21,781 bases of DNA from Oehlia diaphana. Its lineage: Eukaryota; Glomeromycota; Glomeromycetes; Glomerales; Glomeraceae. The stretch lies in the NCBI GenBank assembly GCA_003833135.1, contig QZLH01000699.1:24297-46077 (forward strand). Direction: 5' to 3'. Shown here piece by piece: positions 1 through 9,004 of the stretch. The stretch's first letter is position 1; each line of letters starts with the position of its first letter. The notes under the pieces were generated by a model. It had not been told where the DNA came from and made no database searches. It was given only the letters and a program-made list of their open reading frames with translations. The position numbers and the translations under genes were made by a program.

Positions 1-142
1 TGTCACCGATTTTCTACATTTCTACTACACCTATCGGGTATCTGATATGTGTAGTATTGTTAAATATCATACATATATATCACATATATTGTACACATAT
101 CAGGTACTCGATATGTACCCGATAGTATTAATTTTGACCAGT
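1..142. mobile_element. Right end of a TIR element (left part outside window)
   Basis: The stretch ends in TTTTGACCAGT (132-142), the inverse of the ACTGGTCAAA terminus that starts the element at 14152. Just inside the end is an imperfect inverted repeat: 31-54 (CTATCGGGTATCTGATATG...) pairs with 92-125. The TATCGG / CTGATAT vocabulary recurs inside both ends of the 14152-17576 element, so the two are probably related. No coding sequence is visible. The partner end and the target duplication lie outside the window, so the outer limit at 142 is set by terminus similarity alone. Confidence 0.5.
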
Positions 143-345
143 GCAAACAAGTTGATTTTATACAAAATACTTAATTCTCATCACTTCTAGTTTTGGAAAA
201 TAATAATGGTAAATTAATTTAATTATTTTTATTTATTTATTAAACTTTGAATTTAACAAATTTTAATTTAAATAATATTTAACTTGAATATAATAATTTA
301 GATATTTAATATGTTCTTTCAAATGAACAATTAAATTTTGTTTAA

Positions 346-1124
346 ATGATAGAAATTCGTACTAAACATGAAGTCTATAGTTCAAAAATTTTGGAACATA
401 CATACCATAGTGAACAAATTGCAAGAAATAATTATCCAAATACAATAAATCCAAATAAGGCTAATCATATTATTGCATATTATATCAATAATAAAAATCC
501 AGAAACATGATTTGTTATATAACGTAAAAAATGTTGGATGAAAACCAGAAAAACTATGGCGTTAAAACTTGCTCATCAACATAAAGAAGAATTGGCAAAA
601 TATAAGGAACCTAAAAATAAAAAGAAATGAAACGTTAATTCACTTTTTTGTGAAAGTAAGTATCTAATTTTATTTATATATTTATTTATATTTTTTTTTT
701 TGATTTTTCTTTTATTAATAATTAATTTTATACAGTTCCAAATATTAAATACGCTAATATTAGTATCAATAATCCTTTATCAAATAATCAATTTGTTATT
801 GTAATTTTTGACTCAACACTTTGTATTGCATATGTGGTGGTAATGTATTATGAGATGTATAATTATCATTCTTATTATGCAGAAGAGATAATTGATCTTA
901 ACAATCTATTATATATTACGTTTCATGTGTTTATACCAATTTATTTTAATATTTTTTCTGATATAACTAATGAAAAGTCAAAACTTTTTACATACTAACA
1001 ACCTGATAATATTATATATTATTTAGTAAATACAGATATTATTGTAACTGAAAATTCTTTAAATTTAAAAGGTTTTAGTCTTTTAGAAAAAATGTGTATA
1101 ATTACTTTAATCGTGAAAACATAA
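346..1124 (+). pseudogene. Two-exon pseudogene, unknown family
   Basis: I do not recognise the protein. Exon 1 (346-655) starts at an ATG preceded by an in-frame stop and reads MIEIRTKHEVYSSKILEHTY..., a basic, Lys/Asn-rich product. The intron (656-735, 80 nt) has a GTAAGT donor and a TTTTATACAG acceptor, and the frame is kept across the junction (split codon a|tt). Exon 2 (738-1124) is open for about 128 codons apart from one stop at 996. Four internal stops are seen: two TGA and one TAA in exon 1, and TAA at 996. Each can be read as a decayed Trp (TGG) or Gln (CAA) codon. The stop at 1122 may be the true end or a fifth lesion. In sequence this AT-rich, so long an open stretch is unlikely by chance, and the matched splice phase supports a real former gene. 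It could be a host gene or an unrecognised transposon gene. Confidence 0.65.
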
Positions 1125-1350
1125 AAGAAACAATAGTTTAACAGTAGTTTAGTAAATGAGATTTATTTCTCATATAAAGATTGAAATATAAAATACTTTT
1201 TTTAGTTGTATTTTGTAAACAAATTTGAATTTAACATAAAAAATAAATTATATGCATTTTACAAATTTTTAATTACCTCAGATATTAGATTTGCGTATTT
1301 TAAATTATTTTCTAAACTAAAGTTTTAGTTTGCGTAAAATTTTTAAGTAA

Positions 1351-1500
1351 AAACAATTGCGTAGAGTATTAGTAAAATTATGTTGATCATTTGTGAGTTA
1401 TATCAAAGATGTTTGGGATCCTGATACTGGTCCAGGATTTCTTTCTACATTTATAATAAAATATAAGAGCAAACAATCGCTTTTTACAATCTATCACTAG
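1351..1500 (+). pseudogene. Short coding-like remnant
   Basis: Fifty codons run from AAA 1351 to TAG 1498 with one internal TGA at 1384, which could be a decayed TGG. The central part reads SYIKDVWDPDTGPGFLSTF, more like real protein than random AT-rich translation. It lies 230 bases after the pseudogene at 346-1124 but in another frame, so it may be a further exon of that gene or a separate fragment. The sequence between them (1125-1350) has stops at about the density expected by chance. No family recognised. Confidence 0.3.
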
Positions 1501-1520
1501 TCAAACAATATCAAATTGGA

Positions 1521-1555
1521 GACCAATCAGATGACCGAATTCCATCTGATTAGTC
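1521..1555. repeat. Perfect-stem hairpin with CAATCAG motif
   Basis: GACCAATCAGATG (1521-1533) pairs with CATCTGATTAGTC (1543-1555) with one G.T-type change. The ACCAATCAG motif recurs at about 1633 and many times inside the foldback element at 19566-20099. It may be a piece of a related element; no boundaries are visible. Confidence 0.4.
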
Positions 1556-2809
1556 CCTATTTTTTTTTAAATTTTCATTAATTGGTAAACCTAATTGCTG
1601 CCAAAAAATGGCGCAAAAGGAGGATACTCAGGTACCAATCAGGATATTTAATAAAAAATCCAATCTGATTTGTATTCGCTAATTTGATCTGAGACAGATC
1701 AGATCGAATCATAATTTTATGATCTGTGATCTGATTTGAATCAAAAAAATTTGATCCAATTCAAATCGAATTGAATTAGATTAACAATTCATATAAATCA
1801 GATCTGAATCAGATCAGATTTATAAAGCTTTTTTTCATAAAATAAGATGAAAAAATAGCCCGTTATTAAGTTGAAAATATTGCGAATTGTTAATTATTAA
1901 AAAACGTTTTGCAACATTTTTATTAAAATGATTAAAAACTATTGTGAAATGTTTTTTTTCATTAAATTAAAATAAAAAATGTTTTGCAAACATTTTTTTA
2001 TTAAAATATTAAAAAATCATTGCGAAATGATTTTTTTATTAAATTAATATAAAAAATGTTTTTTTATTAAAATAATTAAAAACTGTTGTAAAACGTTTTT
2101 TTTTCATTAAATTGAAATAAAAAAATATTTCGCAATATTTTTTATTAAATTGATTAAAAACTGTTGTGAAACAGTTTTTTTTTATTAAATTGAAATAAAA
2201 AAATGTTTTACAAATATTTTTTTTAAAATATTAAAAAATTATTGCGAAATGGTTTTTTATTAAATTAAAATAAAAAATGTTTTGCAACATTTTTTTATTA
2301 AATAATAAAAAACTATTCTGAAACAGTTTATTTTCATTAAAAATTGAAATAAAAAATGTTTCACACTATTTTTTATTAAAATAATTAAAAACTGTTGCGA
2401 AATGATTTTTTTCATTAAATTGAATAAAAAATATTTTGCAAACGTTTTTTATTAAAATATTAAAACTTATTATGAAACAGTTTTTTTATTTGTTAAATTA
2501 AAATAAAAAATGTTTTGCAACATTTTTTATTAAAATGATTAAAAAACTGTTGCAAAATGGTTTTTTTTCATTAAATTAAAATAAAAAACGTTTTGCAACC
2601 ATTTTATTATTAAATATTAAAAACTGTTGCAAAACAGTTTTTTTCATTAAAAATTAAAATAAAAAACATTTTGCAACATTTTTTATTAAAATGATTAAAA
2701 AACCATTGAGAAATAGTTTTTTTTCATTAACTTGAAATAAAAAAATGTTTTATAACATTTTTTATTAAAACAATTAAATTGGAATAAAAAATGTTTCATA
2801 ACATTTTTT

Positions 2810-3400
2810 AGAGTTCTGAATGGATCAGGTCAGGTCAGATTAATTGATAAACCTGACCTGAAATTTTTTTCCAGGTCAGGTCAAATCAGGTTATATCAGG
2901 TTATCTGTTTAACCTGACCTGAACTGAAACCTGAAAATTTTCAGGATTTTTATTAAAATATCAGCAAAAATTAATATTGCAATCCATTTTTTTATATTAA
3001 AATTGTATTAAAAGGTAAATCACAATACTGCAACTAACTTTTTTTATACAAAATCAATATAAAAAATGTGAATTCTGATATCATGATTTACTTTTTATAT
3101 ATAAAATTAATATAAAAATATGAATTCTGATACCACGATTCACTTTTTATATATAATAATCAATATAAAATGTGAATTCTGATACCGCAATTCACTTTTT
3201 ATATATAAAATCAATATAAAAAGTAAATTATGATACTATAACTCACTTATATAAAATCATAGTTTCAGGTTAACAGGTCATTCAGGTTATATTGATGTTA
3301 CAACCTGAACTGAAACTGAATTGAAATTGCTAACCCTGACCTGATAAATTCAGGTCAACCTGTCAGGTTATCTGAATTTGGTCAACCTGTTTAGAACTCT
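2810..3400. mobile_element. 591-bp non-autonomous TIR element inserted in the hairpin array
   Basis: The termini are AGAGTTCT (2810-2817) and AGAACTCT (3393-3400). Subterminal clusters of CAGGTCAGGTCAG (2825-2945) and CCTGACCTG (about 3300-3385) point inward. The direct repeat ACATTTTTTA flanks it (2801-2810 and 3401-3410). Joining the flanks restores a normal array unit (ACATTTTTTATTAAAATG), which confirms insertion. The TSD is 9 bp if the ends are AGAGTTCT, or 8 bp with one homopolymer slip if they are TAGAGTTCT. The TAGAG end plus repeated subterminal motifs fits a hAT MITE best; a Mutator-like origin is the alternative. The core is a 52-bp tandem repeat. No transposase. Confidence 0.8.
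2965..3246. repeat. 52-bp tandem repeat inside the 2810-3400 element
   Basis: About 5.5 copies with starts spaced 51-53 bp (about 3015, 3068, 3120, 3172, 3223). Each copy has the form GTGAATT-(about 10 nt)-AATTCAC followed by TTTTTATATATAAAATCAATATAAAA. The GTGAATT/AATTCAC arms make one stem-loop per copy, and weaker copies have partly matched arms (GTAAAT.../...ACTCAC). This is the core of the inserted element and has no reading frame of note. Confidence 0.75.
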
Positions 3401-3538
3401 ACATTTTTTATTAAAATGATTAAAAACTGTTGCGAAATAGTTTTTTCATTAACTTAAAATAAAAATATTTACAACATTTTTTATTAAAATGATTAAAAAA
3501 CTGTTGTGAAATAGTTTTTTATTCGTTAAATTAAAATA

Positions 3539-3710
3539 CAGTTAAACTTTGATATAGTGAAACCTTGATATAGTGAATTTTTCAGACAACTATAATAAAT
3601 TTCCACTTGCTATAACGAATTAACTAATCAAATCTTTTAAAATCTTTATTATAACCCTATAGCGAAGTTGAGGTCTAGAACTTAAGGTTCGTTATAACAA
3701 AAGTTGACTG
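3539..3710. mobile_element. 172-bp pogo/Tc1-mariner-like MITE
   Basis: It starts CAGTTAAACTTTGATATAG and ends GTTATAACAAAAGTTGACTG, giving inverted ends of about 30 bp with scattered mismatches. It is flanked by TA on both sides (3537-3538 and 3711-3712), the TSD of the Tc1/mariner superfamily. The CAGT(C/T)AACTTTTGTTATAACGAA type of end is typical of pogo/Tigger-derived MITEs. Removing it and one TA rejoins ATTAAAA-TA-AAAAATATT, the normal spacer of the surrounding array. No coding capacity. Confidence 0.8.
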
Positions 3711-3874
3711 TAAAAAATATTATATAATATTTTTTAAATAATGGATTCAAGTCAAAATCATATTCATCTGATTTGATCTGTTTGGAACATTATAGTTGAT
3801 AATCACGATGATTATTAACCAACATATGTATACCAAAAATTTTTTTTTAAAATTTTCATTTTTTTTTGTAAACT

Positions 3875-6638
3875 ATGAACGTAGAAGACAATAATAAAGG
3901 AAGTTGTTATAATTCTAAGGATGAAATTGATGCACCCTACCGGCAATACCAGCAAGAAGATTAAGTAATTTAGAATCATTAGAAAACGCTCAAAATAATC
4001 AAGGCAGTTTTATATGGAGTCATTTAAAAATTTAAATATAATAAAAAAGCTACCTGTACTTATTGCAATAAAACTTATATATATTCTGAGGTAGTACTAC
4101 GAATATAACAAAACATTTAAAAAATGTTTATTCTACACAGCAAGAAACTCAGTCAACTGGAGTAAATGTTTTAGAAATATTAAAAGCACCAAAGGTAAAA
4201 ATAACTTCTTATTTTATTTTTATTTCATAATATTTTATTTATTAATAGATAATTGTATTTATTATTTAGTGGTCATATGATCATAATAAAATGATAAATA
4301 ATCTGGTAAAATGGATTATTATTAAATAATATACATTTACAATTACTGAGAAGCCAGATTTTATCAATTTTATACATTCATTACACCCCACTGCAAAAAT
4401 TCCTAGTACTGACACAATTAAATCTCATATTTCAAATTTTTATAGAACTGACAAAGAAAAAGTTTAAAATATTTTGTTAAATATTTTGGAAAAAATTTTA
4501 TTTACAATTAACTGTTAGACCAGACCAGTCCTTCAGTCAAATCATTTTTATCAATAACTGTACATTTTATTGATAAGGACTGGAAATTATAACATATACT
4601 GTTAGATTTTCTTGAAATGTTTGATTCATATACTGGGCAAAATTTAAAAGAAACATTTGTGACAGGTTTGGAGTATTTTTCAATGAAAAAAAAAGTATTT
4701 TTATTTTTTATTAGTTTATTATAATTTTAATTTAATTAATTATCAAATTTACCAATATTTAATAATGGGCATTACATTAGATAATATGTCAAATAATACA
4801 GTATTCATTCATTTATTAACTAATTGGACAATAGAAAAAAGAATTTCTTTTGATAAAAATGATAATCATTTTAGGTGTTTTACCCATGTCATTAATTTAA
4901 GTATTCAAGCAGCATTGACCCAATTGGAAAGTGAAATTTTCTAGGTAAAATTATTATTTAACTTATTTATTATTTTATAAATTCTTTTTTAATAGTAATA
5001 AAATCATTATATCATACAGCTTAGAAATCTTGTTAATAGAATTCATGCATCTTCTTTGTGTCATGAAAAATTAAAAATGACATGTAAAAATAATCTATTA
5101 ATTGCTGATTCATCTAGCGTTACTAATAAAATTCAGGGTTAAATTTGCCGATTTTGTGCTAGAACACAATCTTCAGAAAAGGATATTTTTATAGACAACA
5201 TATTAACTATAAATAAAAGTCATATAATATACTGAAAAAATACTTGAAAAAAAAGAATTTGCAAAAAAAAATTATATGTTCATATGCAAAATAATGAGTT
5301 TACTATGTACGCGCATCAGATTTAAATCTTAAAATGTAAGAAATTTCAATATTTTATTTTACTATATTATGTTATTTACATTATAAACATATATTTTTGG
5401 CTTTCTAAACTTTTTTTAAAGACTTTTTTTTAAATATTTTTCTTTATAGAACTAGTAAAAAATTGAAGAGTACTTTTATTTATGAAATGGGTGAAATGGG
5501 TGAAAGTTTATCCCGTGCGTGAGATGTAAAAAATGGGTTTTTTATTATCGTTAATATCCCAAATTTCATTAGTAATGCAGTGCCGATTTTAGACGGATTG
5601 GCAATTAAAGGATTTAATACTTATACCTGATGTACCTACGAAGTAGAATTCCACTTACGAATTAATTTTAAAATTATTACAATTAAAAATTGTAAGTTGA
5701 TTTTTGTAAATATCAAGTTTTTAATAATTTTAATTATTTATTAATTTTAATTATATAATTGATTTTATTATACTTAATGATCGTAATCTTAAAAAATATT
5801 TACTTACAGAAAATCAATGGGCTGAACTTGAAAAAATTAAGGATTTTTTATTTTTATTTAAAGAAGTAACAACTATAATGTCTGGATTTACTTATCCAAT
5901 ACTTTCTGCTACAATTCTTTTATATAATATTCTTATTGATCATATTGAAAATGTTATTGGAGATGAAAATAAGAAAGTTATTGAAGATGTAGATAATGAT
6001 GAATCTGAAACTAATAGTGGCAACAAAAATGAGAATGAATTGAGTCAAATTATAAAAAATACTGCAAAAATATATAAATTAAAATTGCTAGAGTATTACA
6101 ACAAGACAAATTATTCATATTTAATTTCTACTATTTTGGATTTAAGATTGAAATTACAATATTATAAAGATAATGAATGGGAAGATGAATTAATAAATGA
6201 TATTCAACAAAAGTTAGTATTTTACTAATTATTTATATTATTTACAATTTATACACTAATTTTATAATTTTATTAAATTTTTAGGTTTTTAAGTATATAT
6301 AATAAATCATATGCAGTTTCTATTCAATCTGATCAAACTGAAACTCCTAATAAAGAAAAATCAGTAATGTCCTATATATTCAAACATCATCGTATGATAA
6401 ATACCAAATATATCTTTCTTTACTCCAGCTTGATGGAAATAAAGATCTACTTAAATGGTGAAAGAATAATAAACAATAATTTCTAAATCTTGCTAAAATA
6501 GCACGTGATTTTTTATCAATCCCAGTCATAAGTATACCTTCTGAGCAAATTTTTTCATCAGGAAAAAATTTGATTACTAATAAAAAAAACTGGTTAGTTG
6601 AAAAAACTATAAGAATGTGTTTATGTTTAAGGTTGTGA
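3875..6638 (+). pseudogene. Decayed hAT (Ac/Tam3-type) transposase with BED zinc finger
   Basis: hAT transposases cut and paste DNA. The motifs occur in family order. A BED finger has CTYC at 4055-4066, and HLKN from 4114 lies in another frame; its last ligand is Tyr (TAT, likely from CAT His). Then come PSTDTIKSHI and SFLSITVHFIDKDW (about 4400-4580), the classic FLSIT-H-ID-W block. GITLDNMSNNTVFIHLL and RCFTHVINLSIQAAL follow at 4764-4925, then DVPTK-stop-NSTYEL (5629-5661), the RWNSTY block with Trp turned to TAG. WAELEKIKDFLFLFKEVTT and STILDLRLKLQYY lie in the longest open exon (5773-6212). The C-terminal dimerisation motif has LAKIARDFLSIP and IPSEQIFSSGKNLI (6480-6590). Likely exons are 3875-4194, 4270-4694, 4764-4944, 5020-about 5095, 5599-5691, 5773-6212 and 6285-6638. 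Frameshifts, lost acceptor AGs and at least eight stops (e.g. TAA 4327, TAG 5644, TGA 6459) show it is dead. The stretch 5100-5590 has no hAT match and may be an intron or later insertion. Confidence 0.93.
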
Positions 6639-6894
6639 TGGTCATTATCATTGTTTAACAGTAGTTAGTTTAATAATTTTAATATTTCTTATTTTACCTT
6701 TGATAATATTTCTATTATTATAAATAGGTTTAATTCATTTGTAAATAAATTTAATTATAAATAAAGTTTAAATGAAACATAATGTGTAAAGTCAAGCAGA
6801 GATAACAATTTTTTATATTATTAAATTAAATATGTATATATAATAAATGAATTCAATTTTAACTTGACTTGTTAATTGACTGTCGATTAAATTA
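6639..6894. other. AT-rich 3' flank of the hAT gene
   Basis: About 255 bases after the transposase stop with no gene, repeat or clear signal. It contains T-rich and AATAAA-like strings that might have ended transcription, but in sequence this AT-rich they are not informative. Confidence 0.4.
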
Positions 6895-7455
6895 AAAGAT
6901 TAAATCAGAATTTTATAAAAAAATGCTGATTCAGTGCTTTTTTGATAAAAAAATAAAAAAGATGTCAAAAAAGGCATTTTTTTTTTATAAAATGATATGA
7001 AAAAATACCAAAACAGCATTTTTTTAATAAAAAATGAAAAAGATGCCAAAAGGCATCTTCTTTTACAAAATAATATGAAAAAGTGCCAAAATGGCATTTT
7101 TTTGATAAAAAAATGAAAAAGATGCAAAACAGCATTTTTTTTCATGAAACAGCATCTTTTTTAATAAAAAAATGAAAAAGATGCAAAACAGCATTTTTTT
7201 TCATGAAATAGCATCTTTTTTAATAAAAAAATAAAAAAGATGCTGTTTCAGTATCTTTTTTGATAAAAAAAATGAAAAGATACTGAAATGGTATCTCTTT
7301 TCATAACATAATATGAAAAGGTGCTGTTTTAATAAAATTATACGAAAAGATGCCATTTTAGCATCTTTATTTCATAAAATAATATGAAAAAATGCCAAAA
7401 TAACATTTTTTTTCATAAAATAATATGAAAAGATACCAAAATGACATCTTTTTTA
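6895..7455. repeat. Hairpin tandem array (GATGCC/GGCATC type), about 60-bp unit
   Basis: About ten units of an A-rich spacer (ATAAAAAAATGAAAAA), a short stem-loop and a T-rich spacer. The stems vary but stay paired: GATGCC..GGCATC (about 7041-7058), GATGC..GCATC (7122-7156, 7180-7215), and GATAC..GTATC (about 7276-7294). Minus-strand open frames here, made mostly of Phe, Leu, Ser and Lys, are by-products of the repeat and not genes. The array lies just 3' of the hAT gene, as the 1895-3735 array lies 5' of it. Confidence 0.8.
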
Positions 7456-7835
7456 TAATATAATACCGTTTAATATTTTTATTTATACATTAATAAAAAA
7501 CTGTTCTCCTAACGGTTTTAACTGTGTTAGTAAAAAAAAGTAGTGAAAAGATTTTTATTTAATAAAAAATGTCTTTCACAATATTTTTTTAACTGTATTA
7601 ATAAGAAATGTTGCGAAACATTTTTAATTGACAATTTAACAAAAAAAACATTTTTTGCAGCAGTTTTAACTATAGTTTTTTATTGATAATTTACTAATAA
7701 AAATCGTTTTTGCAATGATTTTTAACTGTATTAATAAAAATGTTGCGAAAAATATGTTTTTATTTGATAATTTGCATTTTACAATGTCTTATAACTATAT
7801 TAAAAAAAATATTGCAAAAGAATTTTATTATGAAA
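7456..7835. repeat. Degenerate hairpin repeat, AATGTTGCGAAACATT type
   Basis: Several diverged units of about 60-70 bp share TTTTAACTGTATTAATAA spacers. They carry stem-loops such as AAATGTTGCGAAACATTT (about 7607-7624), with the same GCGA loop seen in the array at 1895-3735. This links the left and right flanks of the hAT gene. Copies become hard to align towards 7835. Confidence 0.6.
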
Positions 7836-7845
7836 ACCAGTCATC

Positions 7846-8044
7846 CAGATCCAAATCAGATTAGATTAAATCAGTTAGGATTTAAATCAGATTGGATCTA
7901 ATCTAATTTAGATTTGAATCAGATCAAATTAAATCTAATTTAAATTCAAATTAGATCAGATCAAATCTGATTTTATTTGGTCTGAATTTGGATCAGATCA
8001 GATGTAACTAAAATTTGGTCTGATTTGATCTGTTCAGAATACTG
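7846..8044. mobile_element. Subterminal motif cluster and right end of a hAT-like element
   Basis: A dense run of GATCAGAT / AAATCAGATT motifs in both orientations ends GATCTGTTCAGAATACTG (8027-8044). Read inward this is CAGTATTCTGAACAGATC, a hAT-style terminus that aligns with the one at 3792. It is probably the right end of the element that carried the transposase pseudogene. Repeated subterminal motifs are where hAT transposases of the Ac type bind, so a similar role is plausible here (inference). The left partner is most likely near 1680. The flanks (GTATTCGC before 1680, GCAATCGG after 8043) match at only 5 of 8 positions and do not prove it. Confidence 0.5.
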
Positions 8045-8059
8045 CAATCGGGTATTATA

Positions 8060-8420
8060 TTAATAATTACCAACTATTTGACATATCAGTAATTTGTAAT
8101 ATTTAAAATATTCTAATTGAATATGCAAAATATTCTTAAAATTAATTTACTAATAATTTAAGTATAAAATATTTTGATATTAAATTTAACCAGCAAAAAA
8201 TATACTAAATATATACTTAAAAATAAAAATAAAATATGCTAACATAATTAGATAATTTTTTTTATCTAATTTTTAATTCCTATCATGATTTGATTTTATT
8301 TAAAGATGTAATTTGATTACTAATAAAATATAATGATATTAAATTGATCAGCAAAAAAATATATTAAATATATACTTAAAATAAAAAAATAAAAAATGCC
8401 AGTATTTACACTTTATCACA
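8060..8420. repeat. Diverged repeats, host of the 8421 insertion (left half)
   Basis: Two copies of a roughly 70-bp sequence are visible (about 8172-8240 and 8330-8400: ATATTAAAT..CAGCAAAAAATATA..TATATACTTAAAA). Between them is a hairpin unit, ATTAGATAA-TTTTTT-TTATCTAAT (8249-8272). Nearly the same hairpin unit, ATGCTAACATAATTAGATAA, recurs after the inserted element at about 11570-11600. The 8421-11468 element therefore landed inside this repeat field. No genes. Confidence 0.55.
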
Positions 8421-9004
8421 TAGAGATATACTCTAAAATTCATCAATCCAGATATCTGATCATCTATCTGAAAATTGACCAGATTCAGATTGATCCAGTT
8501 GTATCACCAGATTGGTCAGATGGATAAATGAATATTCGTTTAATCTTTGTATTACCAGTTTGACTAGATTGACCAGATAGTTCACTGGATATCTATTCAA
8601 TGTTCAATTTTTTTTTCTTAAAAATATAATTCAAATTTATTATTTTTAGTTTATTATTTAATAATGCAAAATTTATTTATTAATTTAAACCAAATAAAAT
8701 TATTATAGCTTAAAGTAAACCTAACCCATATACTTACCCATATCCCAATAAAAAAGAAACATTAATATATACATTTTTTCAAAGTAAATTTCAAAAGAAT
8801 GAACTCCACACACTTACTCAATATCCCAAAGAACTCAGAAGCCAAAATTTACAATAAAAATAAAAAAAGAAATGATAGTATATTTCTTCAAAATAAATTT
8901 GTAAATAACGCATCCTATACACTTATTCAATATCCCAAAGAACCTAAAAAGTCAAAATCTACAAAGAAGAATAAAAAAAGAAATATTAGTACGTTTCTTC
9001 AAAG

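Larger units (their letters stand above)
1895..3735. repeat. Tandem array of paired hairpins, about 75-bp unit
   Basis: About a dozen units occupy 1895-2809. The array resumes at 3401-3538 and 3711-3735, interrupted by two insertions. Each unit holds two stem-loops separated by ATTAAAAT-type spacers. One is like ACTGTTGCAAAACAGT (about 2623-2638) and the other like ATGTTTTGCAACAT (2510-2523). Stem bases vary between units, but the arms often change together (ACTGTT/AACAGT, ATGTT/AACAT). Loops are mostly GCAA, GCGA or GTGA, or their complement TTGC. No coding potential. The regular unit makes it possible to see exactly what the later insertions interrupted. Confidence 0.85.
1680..3792. mobile_element. 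Probable non-autonomous hAT-like element (or left flank of the hAT)
   Basis: The left part (about 1665-1825) is a dense cluster of GATCTGAT/GAATCAGATC motifs. The right part (3765-3792) is ATCTGATTTGATCTG followed by TTTGGAACATTA. Read inward, the right end is TAATGTTCCAAACAGATC. This matches the terminus at 8044 (CAGTATTCTGAACAGATC) with only transitions as differences. The left end is less clean: TAATTTGATCTGAGACAGATC starting at 1680 needs small insertions to align. Between the ends lies a hairpin tandem array with two later insertions. I could not find a convincing target duplication, so the limits are provisional. The left half may instead be the left subterminal region of the hAT gene element that follows. 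Confidence 0.45.

Noticed and set aside
2810..3400. Firm Mutator-like (MULE) assignment from a 9-bp TSD
   Set aside because: The target is a T run, so 8 versus 9 bp cannot be decided. The TAGAG end and subterminal repeats favour hAT, so I left the superfamily open.
6900..7145. 81-residue minus-strand open frame
   Set aside because: It lies wholly in a hairpin tandem array and its Phe/Lys-rich repeats are translations of the poly-T and poly-A spacers.
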